The translations under genes and the position numbers were made by a program. A model generated the notes under the pieces. That model had not been told where the DNA came from and searched no databases. It saw only the letters and a program-made list of their open reading frames with translations. A DNA stretch of 64,000 nt, from the NCBI RefSeq assembly GCF_004792655.1, contig NZ_SRZC01000002.1, positions 1 to 64,000 on the forward strand, read 5' to 3'. Shown piece by piece: positions 24,754 through 34,243 of this stretch (its first letter is position 1; each line of letters begins with the position of its first letter). This DNA is from Palleniella muris. GTDB taxonomy: Bacteria > Bacteroidota > Bacteroidia > Bacteroidales > Bacteroidaceae.

Positions 24754-26427
24754 ATGTACCGCGAACTGACAGAAATAGAGAAAGAACAGCTTGAAACACA
24801 AGGCTGCCGTTGCCATGACTGGAGCAACATCGAGGTGGCGGAGGACTTCACTCCTCTGCATATCTACAACACGTATTTTGAAGGGCATATCCGTATCGGT
24901 GCGGACTGCAGGATTATCAATGTCGGAATCATACGCTCCACACCAGAAGCGACCTTCGGCGAGGGCGTGACTATCAGCGTCCTTAACGAAGCAGGTGACG
25001 GAAACCTTGTCCTTTACTCTGACCTGACGGCGCAAATGGCGGCACTTATGGTGCGTAATGCCTGTGACACGGCAGTTTGGGAGCGGTTGAAAGGCATGGT
25101 TATGCAGGAGATTGACATCACACGGCAGCCATGCACGACCATCGGAGACGGTGTTTCCATCACTGACACACGCGAACTGACCAACGTAATCATAGGCGAC
25201 AAATGTGAGATTACCGGTGCTGCAAGGCTCTCGGAGTGCACACTGAAAAGCACATCCGAGGCGAGCATACTCGTCTCCGACGGCGTTATCTGTGACAACT
25301 GTATCATACAGGCAGGCTCTTCAGTGACCGATTTCGCAAAGCTCTATGACTCTTTTGTCGGCGAGGCGTGCCACGTGGGACGAGGATTCACATCGGAAAA
25401 CTCTGTGTTCTTTGCCAATTCCCACATGGACAATGGTGAGTCATGTGCTGCTCTCTGCGGTCCTTTCTCTGTCTCTCATCACAAATCGACATTGCTTATC
25501 GGAGGGGAATATTCCTTCTACAATGCCGGTTCGGGCACGAATTTCTCCAATCATGCCTACAAAATGGGACCTATCCATTGGGGAACACTGATGCGTGGCT
25601 CAAAGACAGCCAGCGGTTCGCACACGCTTTGGCCTGCACAAGTCGGCACATTCTCCATGCTCATGGGCAAGATTCAGTCGCATCCGGACACACGGAAGCT
25701 GCCTCTCTCTTACCTCATAGCGCATGAAAGTGGAACATATCTTGTCCCGGGACGCAACCTTACTACAGTGGGAACGTACCGTGACATAGAGAAATGGCAG
25801 AAGCGTGACCGCCGTCCGAAGAACGGAAGGAAATCGCTTGTGCAGTATGATTGGCTCAACCCGCTTGTCATCCGCCAGTGCATCGACGGCAAAGAGACTC
25901 TGGAAATGCTGCAAAGGGAGCAAGGCGAGAATGTTGCGGCATACCAATACAACGGGACTGTAATCAAGAACCGGTCGCTGCTGAAAGGCATCCGCTACTA
26001 CGACCTTGCCCTGAGAATGGCGCTGCTTGCAGCTCTTGAGGAGCACGAGGCGGCTCTTCCCCACTCCACTGTCGGTGCAGGAGAATGGACAGACCTGCTC
26101 GGCATGCTTGCACCTAAGGCGGAAGTGGACAACATCCTTGACGACATCCGTAGCGGAGAGTTAGCGGACATCAGCGATGTGGCTGCCGCATTGGAGCATA
26201 TACATAATGATTATGCGGAACACAAATGGGCTGCCGCCTACCGCGCCATACTTGATTACAAGGGACTTGACTCTCTTACGGAGGATGACCGCGAATGTCT
26301 CCTGCAGGAATTTGCCGGCGCACGCCGGGAATGGCTTGACTCTATCCGCTGCGATGCAGAACGCGAACATGCTCTTGGCGATGTCGAGGACAGCACTCTC
26401 AAAGACTTTATAGGGAAGATAAAATAG
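24754..26427 (+). CDS. DUF4954 family hexapeptide-repeat protein
   Basis: 557 residues from the start at 24754 (MYRELTEIEKEQLE). An upstream-extended frame to 24577 lies inside hflX and is rejected. Short repeats such as IGADCRIINVGIIRS and VIIGDKCEITGAARLSECTL suggest a left-handed beta-helix like that of nucleotide-sugar transferases. Conserved stretches FFANSHMDNGESCAALCGPFSVSHHKSTLLIGG and GTHLWPA-like regions match the DUF4954 family of Bacteroidetes. The function is unknown. It is likely co-transcribed with hflX. Confidence 0.8.
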   Translation: MYRELTEIEKEQLETQGCRCHDWSNIEVAEDFTPLHIYNTYFEGHIRIGADCRIINVGIIRSTPEATFGEGVTISVLNEAGDGNLVLYSDLTAQMAALMVRNACDTAVWERLKGMVMQEIDITRQPCTTIGDGVSITDTRELTNVIIGDKCEITGAARLSECTLKSTSEASILVSDGVICDNCIIQAGSSVTDFAKLYDSFVGEACHVGRGFTSENSVFFANSHMDNGESCAALCGPFSVSHHKSTLLIGGEYSFYNAGSGTNFSNHAYKMGPIHWGTLMRGSKTASGSHTLWPAQVGTFSMLMGKIQSHPDTRKLPLSYLIAHESGTYLVPGRNLTTVGTYRDIEKWQKRDRRPKNGRKSLVQYDWLNPLVIRQCIDGKETLEMLQREQGENVAAYQYNGTVIKNRSLLKGIRYYDLALRMALLAALEEHEAALPHSTVGAGEWTDLLGMLAPKAEVDNILDDIRSGELADISDVAAALEHIHNDYAEHKWAAAYRAILDYKGLDSLTEDDRECLLQEFAGARREWLDSIRCDAEREHALGDVEDSTLKDFIGKIK

Positions 26428-26476
26428 CATACGCAAGCAGGATAGACATTTTTGTACATTACAAAACAACAACGAT

Positions 26477-26674
26477 ATGACTACCATTACAATAGAAATT
26501 ACTAATCCCAGTATACTTTCAAGACTGAAGGAAACTTTAAGCACTTTTGAAGGAATAAGGATTATCAAATCAGACAAGCACTCACAAATGCAAAAAGCTG
26601 TTGAGGATGCCCATGCCGGCAACAATTTCCGTGCGGAATCTGTTGACGAATTAATGAATCATCTAATGGCATGA
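26477..26674 (+). CDS. Type II antitoxin, RelB/DUF2683-like
   Basis: 65 residues with a beta strand then helices (ITIEITNPSILSRLKETLSTF) and a C-terminal acidic part ending VDELMNHLMA. Size, composition and the 4-base overlap with a YafQ-like toxin frame identify it as the antitoxin. No DNA-binding fold was named with certainty. The partner toxin is frameshifted, so the antitoxin may remain only as a regulator or remnant. Confidence 0.7.
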   Translation: MTTITIEITNPSILSRLKETLSTFEGIRIIKSDKHSQMQKAVEDAHAGNNFRAESVDELMNHLMA

Positions 26675-26948
26675 AATATCAGATTGAGACTTCGCGCCAT
26701 TTTAAAAAGGCATTCAAGAAATGCATAAAAAGAGGGCTTAACCCTGAGGATTTCCGTGTCGTAGCCAACTACCTCATGGAAACAGGTACTGTGCCAAAGC
26801 AGTATAAGCCGCATAAATTGTCTGGCGAATGGAATGGTTTTTGGAATGCCACATCCAATCCGACTGGCTTCTGATTTGGGAAAAAGTTGATAAGACACTG
26901 ACCCTAATACTCATTGATACGGGAACACATTCCGACCTATTCAAATAA
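26671..26948 (+). pseudogene. Frameshifted YafQ/RelE-type mRNA interferase
   Basis: The first frame (26671-26874) reads MKYQIETSRHFKKAFKKCIK and HKLSGEWNGFW, then goes out of frame and stops. One base further along, the expected end continues: ECHIQSDWLLIWEKVDKTL and IDTGTHSDLFK, ending at 26948. The lesion looks like one missing G near 26848. The residues YafQ toxins use for RNA cleavage (Asp and His of SDW and THSDLF) lie after the shift, so the toxin is inactive unless this is a sequencing error. Confidence 0.8.
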
Positions 26949-26977
26949 CAAGCAACAACACTCAAACAAAACATATA

Positions 26978-29878
26978 ATGAAAAAAACATTCCTCTCACT
27001 TGCGCTCCTCGCAACCGTCATGGCTGCGGCGGCAAAAGAGCACAAGTATGTCACTGTTCCGGGCGATCCGATGCAGACAAGGCTGTACACCATGCCTAAC
27101 GGTCTGAAGGTTTACCTTTCTATAAACAAGGAGAAACCACGCGTGACAGCACATATCGCCGTGAACACCGGCCACAGAAACGACCCTGCCGACTGTACAG
27201 GTCTCGCCCATTACCTCGAGCATCTCATGTTCAAAGGCTCAAAAAAGTTCGGCACAACAGACTATAATGCAGAGAAACCTTATATCGACAAGATAACATC
27301 CCTTTACGAAGAATACCGTAAACTCACCGACCCTGCGGAGCGAAAGGCAAAGTACCACGAGATTGACTCCGTATCACAGATTGCAGCACAGTACAATATT
27401 CCTAACGAATACGACAAACTCATGGCTGCCATCGGTGGCGACGGCTCAAACGCCTACACATCATTCGATGTAACATGCTACACGGAGGACATCCCTGCCA
27501 ACGAGATACAGCGCTGGGCAGAGGTACAGTCCGACAGATTCCGGAACCTCGTAATGCGTGGCTTCCATACCGAATTGGAGGCTGTCTATGAGGAGAAGAA
27601 CATGTCGCTGACCAACGACGACTCAAAACTCTTTGACGCTGTGTTCGCACAACTGTTCCCTTCCCACTCCTACGGCACACAGACTACCATCGGCACACAG
27701 GACCATCTGAAGAACCCTTCACTTGTGGAGATACAGAAATACTATGACCGTTACTACAAACCTAACAACATAGCAATCTGTATGGCGGGAGACTTCGACT
27801 GCGACAAGGTCATGGATATTCTTGAAGAGCAGTTCGGTTCATGGAAGCCGGGCAAGGACACCACACCGCGACAGTTTGCGAAACAGCCTCTGTTCACACA
27901 GCCTAAGGACACTACCGTTGTCGGTCAGGAGAAGGAACAGATAATGATGGCATGGCGATTCGACGGCGCCGCGTCCCACCAGTGTGACACTCTCGAAATC
28001 ATCTCTGACATCCTGATGAACGGACGCTGCGGACTTGTTGACCTGAACATCAACCAGAAGATGCTGATGCAGAGTGCCGAAGCAGGCTCTTTCTCACTGA
28101 AGGACTACAGCATCCTCATCATGGGCGGCACACCAAAGGAGGGTCAGTCGCTTGACGAGATACGCAACATCCTCCTCGGCGAAGTGAAGAAACTCAAAGC
28201 CGGTGACTTTGACGAAGACCTTATTATATCCATCATCAACAATAGGAAACGCCAGTATCTGCAGAAGATGGAAAACAACAGCTCGCGTGTGAGAACAATG
28301 GTGGACGCTTTCATTGACGAACAGCCTTGGGAAGACCAGGTCCGCCAAATCGAACGCATGTCAAAAATCACAAAAGCTGACATCATTGCATTCGCAAACA
28401 AGCACCTCACCGACGGCTATGTATGCGGATACAAACTGAAAGGCGAGGACAAGAACATCAAGAAAATCGAGAAACCGGCAATCACTCCGATACCGGCAAA
28501 CCGTGACAAGGCGTCAAAGTTCCTCACCGAAATCACCGCACGCACCACGGAACCTATCCATCCGCAGTTCGTGGACTTCAACACCGACCTGACAAAGGTC
28601 ACCACGAAGACCAAGCTTCCTATGCTCTACGTGCAGAACAAGGAGAACGGACTCTTCCAACTCGTCTTCCGTTATGAGTTCGGAGACCGTGCCGACGTGC
28701 GCTACTCTGTCATAAACGACTACATTCCGCTGCTCGGCACGTCAAAGATGTCCAACGAACAGATTAAGAAGCAGTTCTACAAACTCGCCTGCGACTACAA
28801 CATCTCTGTCGGCAACACCAATGTCACGGTGCGCCTTGCCGGACTTGACGAGAACATGGAAGAGGCTCTCGCACTCCTCGAATCAATCATCAACGACTCA
28901 AAGGCTGACAAGAAAGTCTATGACCTCTATGTTGAGAACACCCTGAAAGAGCGTGCCGAAAGCAAGAAAAACCAGCGCACATGCTTCGGATTCCTTTGGG
29001 AATATGCTATGCACGGTGCAAAGAACGACTACACAAACATGCTTTCCGAAAGCGAACTGAAGGCTACTGCACCGGAAGTGTTCACCGATTTGCTGAAAGG
29101 TCTCTCACAAATGAAGCACACTGTCCTTTACTACGGCCCGCGTTCCGTGAAGGATATTACAAAATCTGTTGAGAAAAACCATAAGGTTGCAAAGCGTCTC
29201 GCCGATATTCCTGTAAACAAAGAGTGGGCATGGACCACCACTGAGACTCCGCAGGTCATCATCGCACCGTACAAGGCGAACAACATCCACCTCCGTATGC
29301 TCAGCAATGAGAAGAAACCACTCGACGTTACAGCAATCCCTACGACACGACTCTTCAACGAATATTTCGGAGGTGGCATGAACGCAATCGTCTTCCAGGA
29401 ACTCCGTGAAACACGAGGACTGGCATACAATGCTGCCGCATTCTACTCCACCCCTTCACGCAAGGAAGACCCGCAGTATTGGGTTCAGCACATCATCTCA
29501 CAGAACGACAAGATGATGGACTGTGTCAACACGTTCAAGGACATCACCGACAACATGCCGCAGACAGAGGCGAACTTCAACATCGCCAAGCAGAGCATAC
29601 TCAAGAACATCGCTTCCGAGCGCACAACAAAGATGAACATCATCTACAAGTATCTCAACGCGCAGCGCATGGGTATCGACTACGACATCAACAAGGACAT
29701 CTACAACGCAGTGCCTGACATGACTCTGCAAACCCTTGTTGACTTCGAGCAGAACAACATCAAGGGAAAACCTCTGCATTATGTCATCCTCGGCGACGAG
29801 AAAGAACTCGACATCAAGGCCATCGAGCAGGTAGCTCCAGTGAAGCGTGTGACACTTGAGGAAATCTTCGGTTACTGA
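26978..29878 (+). CDS. Secreted M16 (pitrilysin-type) zinc peptidase
   Basis: 966 residues. A signal peptide (MKKTFLSLALLATVMAAAA) precedes an active M16 domain with the inverted zinc motif HYLEHLMFKGSKKFGT (HxxEH) and the downstream Glu in ELEAVYEEKNMS. Further M16 domains follow, including a second-half segment with FGGGMNAIVFQELRETRGLAYN, typical of the inactive partner domain. Such proteins degrade peptides in the periplasm or envelope. The gene lies 29 bases after the toxin remnant and is transcribed the same way. Confidence 0.92.
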   Translation: MKKTFLSLALLATVMAAAAKEHKYVTVPGDPMQTRLYTMPNGLKVYLSINKEKPRVTAHIAVNTGHRNDPADCTGLAHYLEHLMFKGSKKFGTTDYNAEKPYIDKITSLYEEYRKLTDPAERKAKYHEIDSVSQIAAQYNIPNEYDKLMAAIGGDGSNAYTSFDVTCYTEDIPANEIQRWAEVQSDRFRNLVMRGFHTELEAVYEEKNMSLTNDDSKLFDAVFAQLFPSHSYGTQTTIGTQDHLKNPSLVEIQKYYDRYYKPNNIAICMAGDFDCDKVMDILEEQFGSWKPGKDTTPRQFAKQPLFTQPKDTTVVGQEKEQIMMAWRFDGAASHQCDTLEIISDILMNGRCGLVDLNINQKMLMQSAEAGSFSLKDYSILIMGGTPKEGQSLDEIRNILLGEVKKLKAGDFDEDLIISIINNRKRQYLQKMENNSSRVRTMVDAFIDEQPWEDQVRQIERMSKITKADIIAFANKHLTDGYVCGYKLKGEDKNIKKIEKPAITPIPANRDKASKFLTEITARTTEPIHPQFVDFNTDLTKVTTKTKLPMLYVQNKENGLFQLVFRYEFGDRADVRYSVINDYIPLLGTSKMSNEQIKKQFYKLACDYNISVGNTNVTVRLAGLDENMEEALALLESIINDSKADKKVYDLYVENTLKERAESKKNQRTCFGFLWEYAMHGAKNDYTNMLSESELKATAPEVFTDLLKGLSQMKHTVLYYGPRSVKDITKSVEKNHKVAKRLADIPVNKEWAWTTTETPQVIIAPYKANNIHLRMLSNEKKPLDVTAIPTTRLFNEYFGGGMNAIVFQELRETRGLAYNAAAFYSTPSRKEDPQYWVQHIISQNDKMMDCVNTFKDITDNMPQTEANFNIAKQSILKNIASERTTKMNIIYKYLNAQRMGIDYDINKDIYNAVPDMTLQTLVDFEQNNIKGKPLHYVILGDEKELDIKAIEQVAPVKRVTLEEIFGY

Positions 29879-29951
29879 AAAACAATCGTTCGCACACGAC
29901 TGAAAAACCGAACAATTATCCTGCAGAAAACAGCGTGCCGTACATCACTTT

Positions 29952-30037
29952 GTGAAAGGTAACCTTTTACAATGCAAAAAGCAACCTTTCACCGTGCAAA
30001 GTGTCACCTTTTGCCAAACAAAAGGTAACCTTTCGTA
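29952..30037. repeat. 22-bp phased GGTNACC dyad array, locus C
   Basis: Units centred at 29961, 29983, 30005 and 30027: GGTAACC, AGCAACC, GTGTCACC and GGTAACC, all flanked by A and T runs. The 249-base gap between the M16 peptidase and fumarase shows nothing else. Confidence 0.85.
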
Positions 30038-30127
30038 CAGCATAAAATCGCAAACATGCAACTCAAAGCAAATCAACTATTTACAAATCAACACATAAAC
30101 AACAAACAATAAAAACATAAAAGAAAA

Positions 30128-31747
30128 ATGGCTAATCCGGAATTCAAGTACGCGCCAATGTTCCAGCTTGGCGAAGACAAGACAGAGTACCGCCTTATCT
30201 CCAAGGAAGGCGTAAGCGTTAGTGAGTTTGAGGGCACACCAATCCTCAAAGTTTCAAAGGAAGCTCTTGAGCTTCTCACAACCCAGGCGTTCCACGACGT
30301 GAACTTCATGCTGCGCCGTGAGCACAACGAGAAAGTAGCTGAAATCCTCAACTCTCCCGAAGCGTCCGACAATGACAAGTATGTCGCACTGACCATGCTC
30401 CGCAACGCCGAGGTGGCTTGCAAGGGTCAGCTGCCTTTCTGCCAGGACACAGGCACAGCTATCATCCACGGCGAGAAGGGACAGCAGGTGTGGACAGGCT
30501 TCGAGGATGAGGAGCCTCTGGCAAAAGGTGTCTACAACACCTACACCGAGGACAACCTCCGCTACTCACAGAACGCACCACTCGACATGTACAACGAGGT
30601 GAACACTCGCTGCAACCTCCCTGCACAGATTGACATCGAAGCCACTCACGGCATGGAATACAAGTTCCTCTGCGTCGTGAAAGGTGGCGGCTCTGCCAAC
30701 AAGACCTATCTCTATCAGGAGACAAAGGCACGCATCCAGAACCCTGGCACACTGATTCCGTTCCTCGTGGAGAAGATGAAGAGCCTCGGGACTGCCGCCT
30801 GTCCTCCTTACCACATTGCTTTCGTCATCGGCGGAACAAGTGCCGAGAAGAACCTCCTCACCGTGAAACTCGCATCAACAAAGTACTATGACGCACTGCC
30901 TACGACAGGCGACGAGACAGGACGCGCCTTCCGCGACATCGAACTCGAGAAGCAGCTCCTCGAGGAAGCTAAGAAAATCGGCTTCGGAGCACAGTTCGGT
31001 GGCACAGCGTTCGCTCACGACGTGCGCGTAATCCGTCTTCCACGCCACGGTGCATCCTGCCCTATCGGTCTCGGTGTGTCATGCTCCGCTGACAGAAACA
31101 TCAAGGCTAAAATCAACAAGGATGGCGTTTGGATTGAGAAGATGGACGACAAACCATACGAGCTCATACCTGAGGCTCTCCGTCAGGCAGGCGAAGGCGA
31201 CGCTGTCTCTATCGATCTCGACCAGCCGATAGCAGAGGTTTGCAAGGAACTCTCCAAGTACCCTGTATCCACACGTGTCAGCCTCAACGGCACAATCATA
31301 GTGGCACGCGACATCGCCCATGCGAAAATCAAGGCACGTCTTGACGCCGGCGAGGGAATGCCACAGTATTTCAAGGACCATCCTGTGCTCTATGCAGGCC
31401 CGGCAAAGACTCCGGAAGGCATGCCTTGCGGCTCCATGGGACCTACAACAGCCAACCGCATGGACCCATACACCGACGAGTTCCAGGAGAATGGCGGCTC
31501 ACTCGTGATGATTGCCAAGGGCAACCGCACACAAGTTGTCACCGACGCATGCAAGAAGCATGGCGGATTCTACCTCGGAAGTATCGGCGGACCGGCTGCT
31601 TTACTCTCTTCAAGCAACATCAAGTCTATCGAATGTGTCGAGTATCCAGAGCTTGGCATGGAGGCTATCTGGAAAATCCGCGTAGAGGATTTCCCTGCTT
31701 TCATCCTCGTGGACGACAAGGGCAATGACTTCTTCAAGCAATTCTAA
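30128..31747 (+). CDS. Class I fumarate hydratase, 4Fe-4S
   Basis: 539 residues, the single-chain form with fused alpha and beta parts. It interconverts fumarate and malate. Iron-sulfur and active-site motifs: [61 protein letters not shown] and, in the beta part, [34 protein letters not shown] and [15 protein letters not shown]. The start [15 protein letters not shown] is as in Bacteroides enzymes. The stop is directly followed by the start of a decarboxylase gene (31748). Confidence 0.93.
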   Translation: MANPEFKYAPMFQLGEDKTEYRLISKEGVSVSEFEGTPILKVSKEALELLTTQAFHDVNFMLRREHNEKVAEILNSPEASDNDKYVALTMLRNAEVACKGQLPFCQDTGTAIIHGEKGQQVWTGFEDEEPLAKGVYNTYTEDNLRYSQNAPLDMYNEVNTRCNLPAQIDIEATHGMEYKFLCVVKGGGSANKTYLYQETKARIQNPGTLIPFLVEKMKSLGTAACPPYHIAFVIGGTSAEKNLLTVKLASTKYYDALPTTGDETGRAFRDIELEKQLLEEAKKIGFGAQFGGTAFAHDVRVIRLPRHGASCPIGLGVSCSADRNIKAKINKDGVWIEKMDDKPYELIPEALRQAGEGDAVSIDLDQPIAEVCKELSKYPVSTRVSLNGTIIVARDIAHAKIKARLDAGEGMPQYFKDHPVLYAGPAKTPEGMPCGSMGPTTANRMDPYTDEFQENGGSLVMIAKGNRTQVVTDACKKHGGFYLGSIGGPAALLSSSNIKSIECVEYPELGMEAIWKIRVEDFPAFILVDDKGNDFFKQF

Positions 31748-33238
31748 ATGACAAAAGAACAACAGATTCAACCGAACCTGCTGGAGCAGAACAATGCTCC
31801 CATTTACGAGGCTCTGAAGGAATTCTCACGCAAGCATGTCGTGCCCTTTGATGTTCCCGGACACAAGCGTGGCAGGGGAAATCCCGAACTTGTGAAACTC
31901 CTTGGCAAGCAGTGTATCGAGCTGGACGTCAACTCCATGAAACCGCTTGACAATCTCTGCCACCCAATCTCCGTAATCAAGGAAGCGGAATCGCTTTGCG
32001 CCAAGGCTTTCGGAGCAAAGCACGCTTTCCTCATGGTGGGAGGAACGACAAGTGCGGTGCAGACCATGGTGCTCACGGCGTCCAAGAAAGGTGAAAAAAT
32101 AATCCTTCCGCGCAATGTCCACCGCTCTGTCATCAACGCTCTGGTCGTCAACGGTGCGACACCTATCTATGTCAACCCTGACACCGACAAGCGTCTCGGC
32201 ATTGCCCTCGGCATGAAAATCTCACAGATAGAGAAAGCCATTGAGGAGAATCCTGACGCCGTGGCAATCCTTGTCAACAACCCGACATACTACGGCATCT
32301 GCTCCAACCTTAAGAAAATCGTGGAACTCGCCCACGCCAACAACATGATGGTGCTGGTCGACGAAGCCCACGGCACACACTTCTATTTCGGAGAAAACAT
32401 GCCAATCTCCGCCATGGCGGCAGGAGCAGACATGTCATGTGTGTCCATGCACAAGAGCGGTGGTTCACTGACACAAAGCTCTGTACTGCTTACAGGCGAG
32501 AATGTATCGCCTGGCTATGTGCGGCAGGTCATCAACCTGACACAGACAACATCAGCATCCTACCTCCTCCTCGCTTCGCTTGACATCTCGCGGCGCAACC
32601 TTGCCCTGCGCGGCAAGGAGGCTTTCGCCAAGGTGGTCGAAATGGCTGAGTACGGCAGACAGGAGATAAACAAGATCGGAGGATACTATGCCTACGGTTC
32701 GGAGATAATCAACAGGGACTCTGTCTATGACTTCGACAAGACCAAACTGTCAATCTTTACCCTTGACATCGGTCTTGCCGGCATCGAGGTCTATGACCTT
32801 CTGCGCGACGAATACGACATACAGATGGAACTCGGCGATATCGGCAACACCCTCGCCTATATCTCAATCGGCGACCGAATGCGTGAAATGGAACGCCTTG
32901 TCTCAGCACTCTACGACATCCGCCGCCGCTACCACAAGGACCGCACGGGCATGTTCGACCATGAGTACATCAACCCGTCCGTCGTCATGACTCCTCAGGA
33001 GGCGTTCTATGCACCGAAGGAAGAGATGTTGCCCATACGCGAATGCAACGGCAGGATATGCACGGAGTTCGTCATGTCCTACCCTCCCGGGATACCAATC
33101 CTCGCTCCCGGAGAGCGCATAACGCAGGAGATTATCGACTACATCCTCTATGCAAAGGAGAAGGGGTGCTCCATGACAGGAGCAGAAGACGAAAACATCG
33201 AGAGGCTTAATGTCATAAAGGAAGCCACCACATATTAA
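31748..33238 (+). CDS. Orn/Lys/Arg decarboxylase-family PLP enzyme
   Basis: 496 residues, a PLP-dependent enzyme of the SpeA/YaaO/Cad type (aspartate aminotransferase fold). Motifs: FDVPGHKRGRGNPEL near the N-terminus, LVDEAHGTHFYF, and the PLP lysine in VSMHKSGGSLTQSSVLL. The C-terminal domain has YPPGIPILAPGERITQEII, a hallmark of this family. The family decarboxylates arginine, lysine or ornithine. Its position directly before a spermidine-synthase homolog favours arginine or ornithine and polyamine synthesis, but substrate choice cannot be read from the sequence. Confidence 0.85.
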   Translation: MTKEQQIQPNLLEQNNAPIYEALKEFSRKHVVPFDVPGHKRGRGNPELVKLLGKQCIELDVNSMKPLDNLCHPISVIKEAESLCAKAFGAKHAFLMVGGTTSAVQTMVLTASKKGEKIILPRNVHRSVINALVVNGATPIYVNPDTDKRLGIALGMKISQIEKAIEENPDAVAILVNNPTYYGICSNLKKIVELAHANNMMVLVDEAHGTHFYFGENMPISAMAAGADMSCVSMHKSGGSLTQSSVLLTGENVSPGYVRQVINLTQTTSASYLLLASLDISRRNLALRGKEAFAKVVEMAEYGRQEINKIGGYYAYGSEIINRDSVYDFDKTKLSIFTLDIGLAGIEVYDLLRDEYDIQMELGDIGNTLAYISIGDRMREMERLVSALYDIRRRYHKDRTGMFDHEYINPSVVMTPQEAFYAPKEEMLPIRECNGRICTEFVMSYPPGIPILAPGERITQEIIDYILYAKEKGCSMTGAEDENIERLNVIKEATTY

Positions 33239-33287
33239 CCCAACATTTTGTCAATTTGTCAATTTGACAAAGAAAAGAACAATAACT

Positions 33288-34139
33288 ATGGATTTCTGGT
33301 TCACTGAACGACATACAGAGGATGTGCAGCTGAGCATCCGACTGGACAAGCACATATTCTCAGAAGAGAACGACAACAACAGGATTGACATATTCGAATC
33401 GCCCGAATACGGCAAGATTCTTACCGCCGACGGATACATTGTAATGACCGAAAAAGACGAGTTCATCTACCATGAGATGATGACCCACATCCCTATGGCT
33501 GTGCATCCCAATCCACAACGCATACTTGTCTTCGGCGCAGGAGACGGCGGTGTGGTGCGCGAGCTGCTGAAATATCCTGAGGTGGAGCGCATTGACATGG
33601 TGGAGGTGAACACCGGCGTTGTGGAGGCGGCAAAGAAATACCTGCCGTTCTCTGCCGGCGGACTTGACGACCCTAAGGTCACTATCCACCAGCAGAACGC
33701 TCTCCGCTACATCCGCCATATCGTCGGCGAATATGATGTGATAATCATTGACTCGGCAGGCTACTACGGACCGGGCGAAAGCCTTCTCTCACGAGAGTTC
33801 TACGGCTCATGCTACAAGGCATTGAAGGACGACGGCATCATGGTCAACCAGCACCAGTCGCCGTTCTACGATGAGGACCGTGTGGAGACACAGAACGCAC
33901 ACAAGCGCATCGTCAACTCCTTCCCTATCAGCCGTGTCTATCAGGCGCACATCCCTTCCTATCCTTCCGGCTACTGGCTCTTCGGCTTCGCGTCCAAGAA
34001 GTATCACCCCACGGATGACCTTGACGCAAAGCGGTGGAACGAACGTGGCATAATCACCAACTACTACACAACCAACCTCCACCGAGGCTCTTTCGCCCTC
34101 CCTGCCTATGTGGAGCGGTTGCTGAAGCGGGTTGAATAG
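33288..34139 (+). CDS. speE: Spermidine synthase-like aminopropyltransferase
   Basis: 283 residues from ATG 33288; the frame is open to 33264 only by a TTG. It has EKDEFIYHEMMTHIPM, the SAM-site glycine-rich LVFGAGDGGVVRELLKYPEV and MVEVNTGVVEAAKKYL, as in aminopropyltransferases. The loop normally reading DS(S/T)DPxGP is DSAGYYGPGESL, so the second of the two conserved Asp residues is Gly. This may change substrate or activity. It follows the decarboxylase gene by 49 bases, suggesting a polyamine operon. No decarboxylated-SAM enzyme (speD) is in the window. Confidence 0.8.
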   Translation: MDFWFTERHTEDVQLSIRLDKHIFSEENDNNRIDIFESPEYGKILTADGYIVMTEKDEFIYHEMMTHIPMAVHPNPQRILVFGAGDGGVVRELLKYPEVERIDMVEVNTGVVEAAKKYLPFSAGGLDDPKVTIHQQNALRYIRHIVGEYDVIIIDSAGYYGPGESLLSREFYGSCYKALKDDGIMVNQHQSPFYDEDRVETQNAHKRIVNSFPISRVYQAHIPSYPSGYWLFGFASKKYHPTDDLDAKRWNERGIITNYYTTNLHRGSFALPAYVERLLKRVE

Positions 34140-34164
34140 GATAGTTATTTCAGCTTAAACACAT

Positions 34165-34219
34165 AAAAAGAGAATCACTCACAATGCTTTAGCTGCATAT
34201 TATGAGTGATTCTCTTTTT
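34165..34219. terminator. Bidirectional intrinsic terminator
   Basis: AAAAAGAGAATCACTCA pairs with TGAGTGATTCTCTTTTT. It sits between the convergent speE and BACON lipoprotein genes and has U runs in both directions. Confidence 0.9.
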
Positions 34220-34243
34220 ATTTTTCTCAGTTCTATTAATAGT

